A DNA stretch of 7,567 bases. It comes from CAKZYD01 sp039026755. GTDB lineage: Bacteria; Pseudomonadota; Alphaproteobacteria; Sphingomonadales; CAKZYD01. The translations under genes were made by a program, and so were the position numbers. Where the stretch lies: the NCBI GenBank assembly GCA_039026755.1, contig JBCCLR010000187.1:1-7567 (forward strand). Reading direction: 5' to 3'. Positions 1-6,293 of this stretch are shown here, piece after piece. The notes under the pieces were generated by a model that saw only the letters and a list, made by a program, of their open reading frames with translations, made no database searches and had not been told where the DNA came from. Position 1 is the first letter of the stretch, and every line of letters starts with the position of its first letter.

Positions 1-408
1 AAAGAAAATGGCATGATGGGCTACGCGCACGGCTCGCATAAGGGTGACCTCTATCAACCCAATATGTTTATCACCCAAACCGCTTTCCCCGGGTCAGACG
101 GTAAGCCATTGCCCGATGTAGAGAATAACGAAAGCGATTTTAACGTAGTGTATTATCCGGCAGAGCCGGGGGATATCATCGTACACCACGTGCGTACCTG
201 GCACGGCTCCACTGGCAATACGAGCCCGACCCGGCACCGCCGGGCAATGACCCTTAGGTATCTGGGTGATGATGTGCGCTATCTCGAGCGTCCAGGCACG
301 CCGCCAGATTCGCCCAAAAGCGCGGAGCTTAAAAACGGCGACCCCATCGCGTGCTCAGAATTTCCGCTCATGTGGACATCTGAGCAAGGCTATTTAGGCG
401 CTCCGTAA
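1..408 (+). CDS. Phytanoyl-CoA dioxygenase (PhyH) family protein, C-terminal part
   Basis: This is the 3' end of a gene cut by the left window edge; frame 1 is open from base 1, giving 135 residues to a TAA stop. The family is Fe(II)- and 2-oxoglutarate-dependent oxygenases that hydroxylate small molecules or acyl-CoAs in the cytoplasm. Visible family marks are the ENG...GSHKG segment (residues 2-14), which normally follows the HxD metal pair of the beta-barrel core, then HHVRTWHGSTGN (62-73) with H68 as the likely distal iron-binding histidine, and an arginine-rich stretch before AMTLRYLGDD (82-91) that should hold the 2-oxoglutarate-binding arginine. The proximal HxD motif lies outside the window, so catalytic competence cannot be judged. 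The ATG codons at 13 and 16 are internal, not starts, because the conserved motif begins upstream of them. The next gene, a TetR regulator, starts 4 bases after the stop, suggesting co-transcription. The substrate is unknown. Confidence 0.88.
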   Translation, partial: KENGMMGYAHGSHKGDLYQPNMFITQTAFPGSDGKPLPDVENNESDFNVVYYPAEPGDIIVHHVRTWHGSTGNTSPTRHRRAMTLRYLGDDVRYLERPGTPPDSPKSAELKNGDPIACSEFPLMWTSEQGYLGAP

Positions 409-412
409 AGCC

Positions 413-1144
413 ATGGTTCAAATCACTGCCGAACCTGTTATATCCCGCGATAGCCCGCGGTATTCAGGTTCGGACGTGACACAAAAACAAACAGCGCGCA
501 GGCGCGGCCGCCCGCACGGCGATGCGGCGGCCGTCTCGCGTGATCAAATTTTAAATGCTGCCATCAATGCTTTCGCAAACACCGGTTTTGAGGCGATGTC
601 CATCCGCGCGCTCACCCGCGACCTGAATGTGAGCCACGGGCTTATTCATCACTATTTCAGTACCAAGCGCGACTTGTGGGAGGCGTGTGTTGATGTCTAT
701 TTTCGCGCTCTGCGCGATAAAATGATCGCCCTTGCACCCGTTGGGGATGCTGCCGCGACGCCAGCGGAGGCAGCGCGCGAATTTATCCGCATTTCCGTCA
801 TGCTATCAGCGCGGTTTCCCGGCTGCGTGCGCATCCTGCTTGATGAAGGCGCACAAGGCGGCGAGCGCCTCGACTATCTCATGACCAACTATCTTGATCC
901 TGCGGGCCGGGTTTGGTTTGAAGCCATTGAAGCTCTGGGCGAAAAGTCAGGGGTTAATCCGCCAGATGGGCGAACGCTGTTCTTCTTAATCACCTTCGGC
1001 GGAACGATACCGTTTTGCGCACCAGCGCTCGCATCGCATTTTGAAGGGGAACCTCTGCAGTCGGATGCGGCAATTGAGCGCCACGCAAATATGGTCGCAG
1101 ATATGTTGGTAGATGGTATCAGGTCTCGGCCTGGCGAGGGGTAG
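413..1144 (+). CDS. TetR/AcrR family transcriptional regulator
   Basis: The 243-residue product is a predicted DNA-binding repressor. It has a long N-terminal arm containing RRRGRP (29-34), an AT-hook-like basic patch that could contact the minor groove. A TetR_N domain follows (about 44-92), with the helix-turn-helix at about 62-81 (SIRALTRDLNVSHGLIHHYF) and the typical FSTKRDLWEA continuation. The rest is a helical ligand and dimerisation domain. It contains LLDEGAQGGERLDYLMTNY, which closely parallels a stretch in the other TetR protein at 4700-5374, so the two appear to be paralogues of one subfamily. The ATG at 413 lies 4 bases after the PhyH gene stop and has only a weak AAAG upstream, so translation may depend on coupling. 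An in-frame GTG at 476 is a shorter alternative that would keep the basic arm. The likely target is the PhyH transcription unit, inferred from position only. Confidence 0.9.
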   Translation: MVQITAEPVISRDSPRYSGSDVTQKQTARRRGRPHGDAAAVSRDQILNAAINAFANTGFEAMSIRALTRDLNVSHGLIHHYFSTKRDLWEACVDVYFRALRDKMIALAPVGDAAATPAEAAREFIRISVMLSARFPGCVRILLDEGAQGGERLDYLMTNYLDPAGRVWFEAIEALGEKSGVNPPDGRTLFFLITFGGTIPFCAPALASHFEGEPLQSDAAIERHANMVADMLVDGIRSRPGEG

Positions 1145-1271
1145 TGAATTATCGATGCTTGGCTTCGCTGGGCGGGTCGTTAAGCGCCCTATCTCGGCTG
1201 CAGAGCCGCATTTCGGTTTCACGATTTGGCCAAAAAGAGCCTGAAGGAGACCTCTGGGTCTTGGGCTGGGG
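1145..1271. other. Convergent intergenic region with weak hairpins
   Basis: These 127 bases separate the ends of the converging TetR and DUF2283 genes. Three short stem-loops are visible. GGGCG (1170-1174) pairs with CGCCC (1185-1189). CGGCT (1195-1199) pairs with AGCCG (1204-1208) across a GCAG loop and is followed by T-containing sequence. AGACC (1248-1252) pairs with GGTCT (1257-1261). None has the long stem plus T-run of a convincing intrinsic terminator. Open frames that cross this region have no recognisable protein features. Confidence 0.5.
1195..1219 (+). terminator. Possible weak terminator after the TetR gene
   Basis: A 5-bp GC-rich stem (CGGCT / AGCCG) closes a four-base GCAG loop about 50 bases after the TetR stop and is followed by CATTTCGGTTTC. 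Position and stem composition suit an intrinsic terminator. The stem is short and the T-tract is interrupted, so this is a weak call. Confidence 0.25.
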
Positions 1272-1493
1272 TTATAATAAAATTTCTATTCCAATCAGAT
1301 TGCGATTCTCGTCGAAGTCAAAGTTCACCATTGTGGCGATGTTCCGATCTGCAAATAAGTCATTCAGTTGGATCATCTCTTTTACGCAACCCACTGCCGC
1401 CTCGGTATTTTTTCCAGGGTGCCCCGGAAGTTGCACGTATAGGGTATCGATCCCTGTTTCAGACATTGTCAAATTTTCAACGTTTTTGGCCAT
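1272..1493 (-). CDS. DUF2283-like small protein
   Basis: The 73-residue product resembles the DUF2283 family of small uncharacterised proteins. Those have an N-terminal strand of the type D-x-L-Y-[IV]-x-L and a C-terminal D-x-D-x-x-x-x-[LV]-[IV]-G-I-E-I-L. Here the matching pieces are IDTLYVQL (about 15-22) and FDFDENRNLIGIEILL (58-73). The middle is more acidic and longer than I expect for the family, so it is probably a diverged member. The ATG at 1493 is preferred over the internal ATG at 1466 because an AAGG-containing stretch lies upstream, while the internal one has none. The stop is TAA. The gene is co-oriented with the acyl-CoA dehydrogenase gene but 118 bases beyond it, and a candidate promoter lies in that gap. 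Function is unknown; some DUF2283-type genes sit near toxin-antitoxin-like loci, but no partner is visible here. Plus-strand frames over the same bases show no family features. Confidence 0.62.
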   Translation of the reverse strand: MAKNVENLTMSETGIDTLYVQLPGHPGKNTEAAVGCVKEMIQLNDLFADRNIATMVNFDFDENRNLIGIEILL

Positions 1494-1525
1494 GCTTATG
1501 CCTTGGAGAATGCTGACTATTTAGG

Positions 1526-1554
1526 AACATACAAGTATGAGTTGATTGCCTCAA
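1526..1554 (-). promoter_or_regulatory. Candidate promoter for the DUF2283-like gene
   Basis: Reading the minus strand, TTGAGG (1554-1549) and TATGTT (1531-1526) are separated by 17 bases. Each matches 4 of 6 positions of the sigma-70 consensus. The predicted transcription start would be roughly 25 bases upstream of the ATG at 1493. The remainder of the gap up to the acyl-CoA dehydrogenase stop (1555-1611) holds no clear terminator. The call rests on consensus matching alone. Confidence 0.3.
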
Positions 1555-1611
1555 TGGCAGCTTTGCCCCACTTCAAACCATCGCGCCCAAACGCGCCTTA
1601 CCACCCGCCTG

Positions 1612-2766
<1,155 letters not shown>

Positions 2767-2789
2767 GTCTTCTCTCTCCCCAAAGATGT

Positions 2790-2825
2790 GCGCGCGCTGC
2801 GCGAACCTCCTGTGTCCGCGCGCGC
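2790..2825 (-). repeat. Intercistronic GC-alternating inverted repeat
   Basis: Two perfect 8-base arms, GCGCGCGC at 2790-2797 and again at 2818-2825, flank a 20-base loop between the DUF1330 stop and the acyl-CoA dehydrogenase start. The transcript could fold into a strong stem-loop here. There is no T-run after it on the minus strand, so it is more likely an RNA-stability or partial attenuation element than an intrinsic terminator. The loop contains a perfect AGGAGG on the minus strand. Confidence 0.5.
2806..2811 (-). promoter_or_regulatory. Orphan AGGAGG Shine-Dalgarno-like site in hairpin loop
   Basis: A perfect anti-16S complement (AGGAGG on the minus strand) sits in the loop of the GC-rich inverted repeat, but no ATG, GTG or TTG follows at usable distance. 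The acyl-CoA dehydrogenase start is about 40 bases further on and has its own ribosome site. It may be a ribosome standby site or coincidental. Confidence 0.3.
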
Positions 2826-2835
2826 CCCTAAATAA

Positions 2836-3153
2836 TCAGCCGCGCGGCGGCAGACTGTGGACCAGTGATAAGGACCGCAGCTCGGTGCTGGCTCGGCGGT
2901 GCTCCGACAGGCTTTGATAATCAGGGTCGTTATACCAATCGCGTGCTGCCCCCTCGCTGGGAAACTTGATCATCACCATGCGCCCTTCGACTTGCCTTTC
3001 GCCATCTTCTAAAGAGGCAACGCTGTCATCAAAGGTGATGAATTGGCCGCCATGGCGCTTTAGGATTGGGAAAAAGCCTTTTTCATAAATGCGGTAGGTG
3101 TCGGCGTCATTGATGACGAAATTGGCGACGACATATGCAGGTTGTTCACTCAT
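2836..3153 (-). CDS. DUF1330 domain-containing protein
   Basis: The 105-residue product has the usual length and layout of DUF1330, a small dimeric alpha/beta-barrel (ferredoxin-like) family. It shows the opening AYVVANFVINDADTYRIYEK (6-25), the central GGQFITFDD and VEGRMVMIKFPS (56-67) strands, and the W-Y-N-D-P-D-Y-Q helix start (73-80), followed by R-R-A-S-T. Members often sit in catabolic operons, but no specific reaction is established for most, so only the family is assigned. The ATG is preceded by AAAAGG about 10 bases upstream. The gene lies 31 bases after the GST gene and 69 bases before the acyl-CoA dehydrogenase gene, which suggests co-transcription. No signal peptide or membrane segment is apparent. 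Confidence 0.88.
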   Translation of the reverse strand: MSEQPAYVVANFVINDADTYRIYEKGFFPILKRHGGQFITFDDSVASLEDGERQVEGRMVMIKFPSEGAARDWYNDPDYQSLSEHRRASTELRSLSLVHSLPPRG

Positions 3154-3184
3154 TTAAATGCATTCCTTTTGGTTTTGTTTTTGA

Positions 3185-3925
3185 TCATTGCGGGACGCTT
3201 TGGCGCAGCACTGGCAGCGCCGTAATCGCGGTGCCCAATTGTGCATATTGCGCTTTGGTTGCGGCGCTCCAGTGGTCGACTTCGGCGTCGGCGATGCCGT
3301 ATTTTAGGCCGCGATCAACGCCGGGTCGGGCGCGTACGCGCTTGAGCCATGCGGTGATATTGGTATAGCCGTTAATGTCGATTTTGCTCCACTTCCAGCC
3401 GCGTATCCACGGGTAGCAGGCGATATCGGCTATGGTGAATGCATCCCCGCACAAATAAGGCTGATCGGCCAATTGGTGCGAGAACACGGCTAAGAGTCGC
3501 TGCGCTTCGGTTTCAAAGCGCTCTAGAGGGTGCTGCTTTTTGGCAGTATCCACATGGTCCATATAGCGGGTGTAGCTCAGCTTGTTGCCAAAGACTGGGC
3601 CGATATTGGCCACTTGCCATATCAGCCATTGCAAGACCTGCCACCTTTTATCGCCTTGCGGCATAAGCGGTGACGGAAAAGTCTCGGCGAGATACTGCAA
3701 GATCGCGCCGCTTTCCATGAGGGCGCAGCCATTGTGCAAAAGCGCTGGGATTTTTTGATTTGGGCAGATGGCGCGGAAGGCATCAGAAAACTGATCCCCC
3801 GCGAAAAGATCGACGCTGCGGACGGCGATCGGAGGCAGGTCAATGCCCGCCTCCTTTAGCTCTTCCAACATGATGGAAATTTTCCATCCGTTTGGCGTCG
3901 CCGCAGTCCACAGCGTCAGTGTCAT
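3185..3925 (-). CDS. Glutathione S-transferase family protein (YfcG/nu-class-like)
   Basis: The 246-residue product has a thioredoxin-like N-terminal domain (about 1-85) and an all-helical C-terminal domain (about 95-215). The N-terminus reads LWTAATPNGWKISIMLEEL, with the T10-P11-N12 motif typical of YfcG/YghU nu-class enzymes, which use Thr/Asn rather than Tyr/Ser/Cys at the glutathione site and often show disulfide-reductase activity. NQKIPAL (56-62) carries the cis-proline P60, and E71-S72 is the conserved glutathione-gamma-glutamyl contact. The helical domain keeps the WQ...GP..G pattern but reads GN (113-114) where YfcG-type proteins usually have GQ. The zeta-class SSCS motif of maleylacetoacetate/maleylpyruvate isomerases is absent. 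A GGGGGGAA stretch precedes the ATG. Position between the VOC and DUF1330 genes suggests a thiol-dependent step or detoxification in the same catabolic unit, which is inference. Confidence 0.92.
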   Translation of the reverse strand: MTLTLWTAATPNGWKISIMLEELKEAGIDLPPIAVRSVDLFAGDQFSDAFRAICPNQKIPALLHNGCALMESGAILQYLAETFPSPLMPQGDKRWQVLQWLIWQVANIGPVFGNKLSYTRYMDHVDTAKKQHPLERFETEAQRLLAVFSHQLADQPYLCGDAFTIADIACYPWIRGWKWSKIDINGYTNITAWLKRVRARPGVDRGLKYGIADAEVDHWSAATKAQYAQLGTAITALPVLRQSVPQ

Positions 3926-3968
3926 GGTGTCGGTTCCCCCCTAAACCTGAGCAAATGCCCCCCGGCCT

Positions 3969-3988
3969 GGCCTGCAGTTAAGCAGGCC
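3969..3988 (-). repeat. Hairpin spanning the VOC gene stop codon
   Basis: GGCCTGC (3969-3975) and GCAGGCC (3982-3988) form a perfect 7-bp stem around a six-base loop, and the TAA stop of the VOC gene falls in the loop. No T-run follows on the minus strand. It could modulate read-through into the GST gene or protect the upstream message; it may also be chance in GC-rich sequence. Confidence 0.35.
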
Positions 3989-4598
3989 CAGGTCCTGGCA
4001 TTTGCGCCATGACTTGGCTCGGATCAATGCGCGGACGATCCAGCAAAGACGCGCGGTCTTCACCGGCGCGGTACCGCGCAATCATGTCTGGCAAATCGAC
4101 TTTCACGCCAACCGGGTTGACGGCGAAGTCGCTGGTCTCTAGCCACTGTGCAAAGGCTTCATGCGTGTCGAACACATCGACTTGCAACTCGACCTGCGTT
4201 TGATCTGGATCGTGATAATACAGCGACAGCGTGCCGCCATGGTGGATCGTCCAAAATGGCATGATGCCAAGGCTTTGTAGCCGCTCATATGTGGCAAACA
4301 AATCATCAAGGCTCTCATAGGTGTAGGCAATATGCTCCGTACCCGCATGGCTGCGGTCTTGCGGCTTCAGGCCGGGCATATTCAAAATGGCTAAGCGGTG
4401 ATGCTCATCATCATAGGTCAAGAACGATGCCATGGGTGAGCCGAGCACGATCTCTGCCTCGAGCACTTTTGAGTACCACTCGATCATTGCTTCATAGTTT
4501 CCGGTTCGCAGCGCAACATGGGCAAATTTTGCGGGTGCTATTTTGCCGCGCTCTTTGGCGGGCTTGGGGACTTTTGGGGCAACGCCTGGTGCATTCAT
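3978..4598 (-). CDS. VOC-family protein, one-domain extradiol dioxygenase-like
   Basis: The 206-residue product has a single vicinal-oxygen-chelate domain of two beta-alpha-beta-beta-beta modules (about 24-142), a lysine/proline-rich N-terminal lead (1-24) and a Pro/Gly-rich tail. The candidate metal triad is complete: H27 (FAHVAL), H89 (GTEHIAY) and E137 (QVELQV), the 2-His-1-Glu set of type I extradiol dioxygenases. Residues 118-137 (I-H-H, L-Y-Y-H-D-P-D, E) fit the extradiol ring-cleavage signature except that Q133 replaces its Gly/Pro. TYDDEHHRLAI (61-71) is typical of small proteins annotated as biphenyl-2,3-diol dioxygenase-like. Length matches the one-domain enzymes (about 190-200 residues) rather than the two-domain catechol 2,3-dioxygenases (about 300). 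A strong GAGGAGGGAG site precedes the ATG. It is first in the minus-strand operon, divergent from the TetR gene at 4700. A glyoxalase-like or other VOC role cannot be excluded. Confidence 0.85.
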   Translation of the reverse strand: MNAPGVAPKVPKPAKERGKIAPAKFAHVALRTGNYEAMIEWYSKVLEAEIVLGSPMASFLTYDDEHHRLAILNMPGLKPQDRSHAGTEHIAYTYESLDDLFATYERLQSLGIMPFWTIHHGGTLSLYYHDPDQTQVELQVDVFDTHEAFAQWLETSDFAVNPVGVKVDLPDMIARYRAGEDRASLLDRPRIDPSQVMAQMPGPGPA

Positions 4599-4640
4599 GA
4601 GCTGTAATCTCCCTCCTCGGTCACGACAGAAATTTATCGC

Positions 4641-4669
4641 TTGTCAAAATACATAATTATTTATATGAC
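4641..4669 (+). promoter_or_regulatory. Candidate promoter of the TetR-FAH-monooxygenase operon
   Basis: TTGTCA (4641-4646; 5 of 6 to TTGACA) and TATGAC (4664-4669; 4 of 6 to TATAAT) are separated by 17 bases. Predicted transcription would start about 4676, leaving a short leader to the GGAG ribosome site (4689-4692) and the ATG at 4700. The -10 hexamer lies inside the left arm of the 22-base palindrome, so a bound repressor would block it. Confidence 0.5.
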
Positions 4670-4678
4670 AGGTGTCAA
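4650..4678 (-). promoter_or_regulatory. Candidate promoter of the VOC-GST-DUF1330-ACAD operon
   Basis: On the minus strand a perfect TTGACA (4678-4673) is followed after 17 bases by TATGTA (4655-4650; a weak 3 of 6). This would give a leader of roughly 45 bases before the ATG at 4598. The -35 hexamer is part of the right arm of the palindrome. The -35 is strong; the -10 is uncertain and could be shifted within the AT-rich stretch. Confidence 0.42.
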
Positions 4679-4682
4679 ATAA
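4661..4682. promoter_or_regulatory. Candidate TetR operator palindrome
   Basis: Arms TTATATGACA (4661-4670) and TGTCAAATAA (4673-4682) flank a central GG and are reverse complements at 9 of 10 positions. A further TGTCAAAA half-site lies at 4642-4649, 31 bases upstream, about three helical turns from the TGTCAAA of the right arm. Size, symmetry and position directly before a tetR gene, overlapping promoter elements of both directions, match typical autoregulating TetR-family operators. Binding by the adjacent protein is inferred. Confidence 0.62.
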
Positions 4683-4699
4683 TTTTATGGAGAATTTGT

Positions 4700-5374
4700 A
4701 TGGCAGCAAATTTAGGGCATGTAGCTGTCAATGACGGCCGGGGGAAAGCAGAGAAGACGCGTGACGCGCTCTTAGGGGCTGGTATCCAACTGTTCTCTGA
4801 GCAAGGCTATGACGCAACGAGCACCCGCCAGGTTGAAGCGCTGGCCGGCGTGCAGCGCAATCTGATGACGTATCACTTCGGCGGTAAAGAAGAGTTTTGG
4901 AAAGCCTGCATGACTGAGCTCAATGGTCAGATGGCGGCGCTGCTTGCGCCAGCGTTTGACCAATCGAAGGATATTGAGCCTGGTGAGCGCGTGCGCTTTC
5001 TGATCCGCCGCTATGTGCGTGCCAGCGCGGCGCTGCCGCAAATTGCTCGCATCATGTTTGACGAGGGACGCAGCGAGGGCTGGCGGCTTGAATGGCTGGT
5101 TGAGAATTACATCAGGCCGTTTTACGCAGCCATGACACAGGCCTTTGAGGACGGCCTGCAAGGTCACAGCTTGCCGAATATTCCGCCCGCGAATTTCTAT
5201 TATTTTGTCACCGGCAGCGGCGCGATGTTTTCGATGGCAGCGGAGTTCACGCTGCTGACTGGCCGCGATGCTTTTGATGAGGCGATGGTCGATGCCCAAG
5301 CTGAATCGATGGCCAATTTGTTGACCGGAAACACGGCGCCCGCAGTGGCGGCTGGAGAACCGGCCAACGACTGA
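4700..5374 (+). CDS. TetR/AcrR family transcriptional regulator (likely local repressor)
   Basis: The 224-residue product has a TetR_N domain (about 18-66) with the helix-turn-helix at about 40-60 (TSTRQVEALAGVQRNLMTYHF) and the following GGKEEFWKAC. A helical ligand-binding domain follows, with MFDEGRSEGWRLEWLVENYIRP, the same block seen in the TetR protein at 413-1144, although the HTH recognition helices differ (GVQRNLMTYHF versus NVSHGLIHHYF). The two probably share ancestry and effector type but bind different operators. GGAG sits 7 bases before the ATG. The gene is first in a plus-strand unit with the FAH hydrolase 55 bases downstream, and diverges from the VOC operon across a region with a strong palindrome. 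It is therefore the best candidate for autoregulation and for control of both operons, probably relieved by a pathway intermediate such as an aromatic compound or acyl-CoA; the ligand is unknown. Confidence 0.93.
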   Translation: MAANLGHVAVNDGRGKAEKTRDALLGAGIQLFSEQGYDATSTRQVEALAGVQRNLMTYHFGGKEEFWKACMTELNGQMAALLAPAFDQSKDIEPGERVRFLIRRYVRASAALPQIARIMFDEGRSEGWRLEWLVENYIRPFYAAMTQAFEDGLQGHSLPNIPPANFYYFVTGSGAMFSMAAEFTLLTGRDAFDEAMVDAQAESMANLLTGNTAPAVAAGEPAND

Positions 5375-5429
5375 TCCGCCGCATCAAATTTGTTATTTTC
5401 GCTCAAAGACAACAGGGGGAGGGAGCGTT

Positions 5430-6293
5430 ATGAAACTTGCGAGTTATCTTATTGGGAATGCCGCATCCTATGGTATCGTCGCTGATACTGGAATTATCGA
5501 CCTAGGCGCAAAACTGGGAGACAAGGCGCCCTCGTTGCGCGCGCTGATTGCCAGCGGACTTGAGCCTGCCTACGATATTGCCCAGTCCGCTTCGGCGGAT
5601 TATGCGCTAGCACAGGTGTCGCTGTTGCCGGTCATTCCAGACCCTGGCGCAATATGGTGCTGCGGGCTGAATACGCACAGCCATTTTGAAGAGACCAAGC
5701 CGATCTTTGGTCACAAAGACCTGCCGCCGGTTCCAATGTTTTTCTTACGATCACGGCACACCTTGGTGGGCTCGGGCCAAGCCATTGAAAAGCCGGCGCT
5801 TGAGCCGGACTTTGATTATGAAGGTGAAATTGCGCTGATCATTGGTAAACGCTGCCGCAATATTTCAAAAGACGACGCGCTCGGCGTTATCGCCGGCTAT
5901 GCCTGCTTTAATGATGGGTCGGCGCGGCAATATCAAATCCGCAGCCATCAAGTCACCACGGGTAAAAACGCCTGGCACAGCGGCGGCTTTGGCCCCTGGA
6001 TGGTGACGACCGATGAAGTGGCCATGCAGGATTTGGTTTTGCAGACCCGGGTCAATGGCGAAGTGCGCCAGAATATGGGCATTGATGACCTGGTCTTCTC
6101 CTTTGCCGACTTGATTTCACATATCTCTGAAGTGACATGGCTCGAGCCGGGCGATGTTATCGTGACAGGGTCGCCGGAAGGCGCGGGCGCGCTGCGCAAT
6201 CCGCAGGTGTTCCTGCAAGCAGGAGACGTTGTCGAAGTGGATGTGGCGGGCATTGGCACGCTCAGCAATCCTATCGTTGAGCAGTCCCTATGA
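5430..6293 (+). CDS. Fumarylacetoacetate hydrolase (FAH) family protein
   Basis: The 287-residue product has an N-terminal lead domain (about 1-70) and an FAH catalytic domain (about 73-284). Family members hydrolyse or decarboxylate beta-diketo and 2-keto acids produced by aromatic ring cleavage, with a divalent metal. The metal ligands are visible as E131 and E133 in DFDYEGEIALIIGK and D162 in CFNDGSAR, with the same 29-residue spacing as short FAHD1-type enzymes. TTGKNAWHSGGFGPWMVT (176-193) supplies the conserved lysine (K179) and Gly-Pro turn, although AWHSGG is unlike the more usual SFDTFC version. VTGSPEGAG (245-253) corresponds to the common GTPxGVG loop. A GGGGGAGGGAG site precedes the ATG. 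Its stop overlaps the start of the flavin monooxygenase gene by ATGA, so the two are probably translationally coupled. A role in cleaving or isomerising a ring-opened product is inferred; FAH-family isomerases or decarboxylases are alternatives. Confidence 0.93.
   Translation: MKLASYLIGNAASYGIVADTGIIDLGAKLGDKAPSLRALIASGLEPAYDIAQSASADYALAQVSLLPVIPDPGAIWCCGLNTHSHFEETKPIFGHKDLPPVPMFFLRSRHTLVGSGQAIEKPALEPDFDYEGEIALIIGKRCRNISKDDALGVIAGYACFNDGSARQYQIRSHQVTTGKNAWHSGGFGPWMVTTDEVAMQDLVLQTRVNGEVRQNMGIDDLVFSFADLISHISEVTWLEPGDVIVTGSPEGAGALRNPQVFLQAGDVVEVDVAGIGTLSNPIVEQSL

Noticed and set aside
1144..1524. Plus-strand frame of 126 codons opposite the DUF2283-like gene
   Set aside because: It has no recognisable domain, begins with a GTG overlapping the TetR stop without a ribosome site, and its opposite strand carries a family-like protein.
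3969..3988. Intrinsic terminator after the VOC gene
   Set aside because: The 7-bp stem is real, but no T-run follows on the minus strand and the GST gene starts 52 bases away with its own ribosome site, so I kept it only as a hairpin.
4772..5299. Minus-strand frame of 175 codons inside the second TetR gene
   Set aside because: It lies wholly opposite a well-supported TetR gene and its translation, rich in Arg/His/Ala, shows no family motif.
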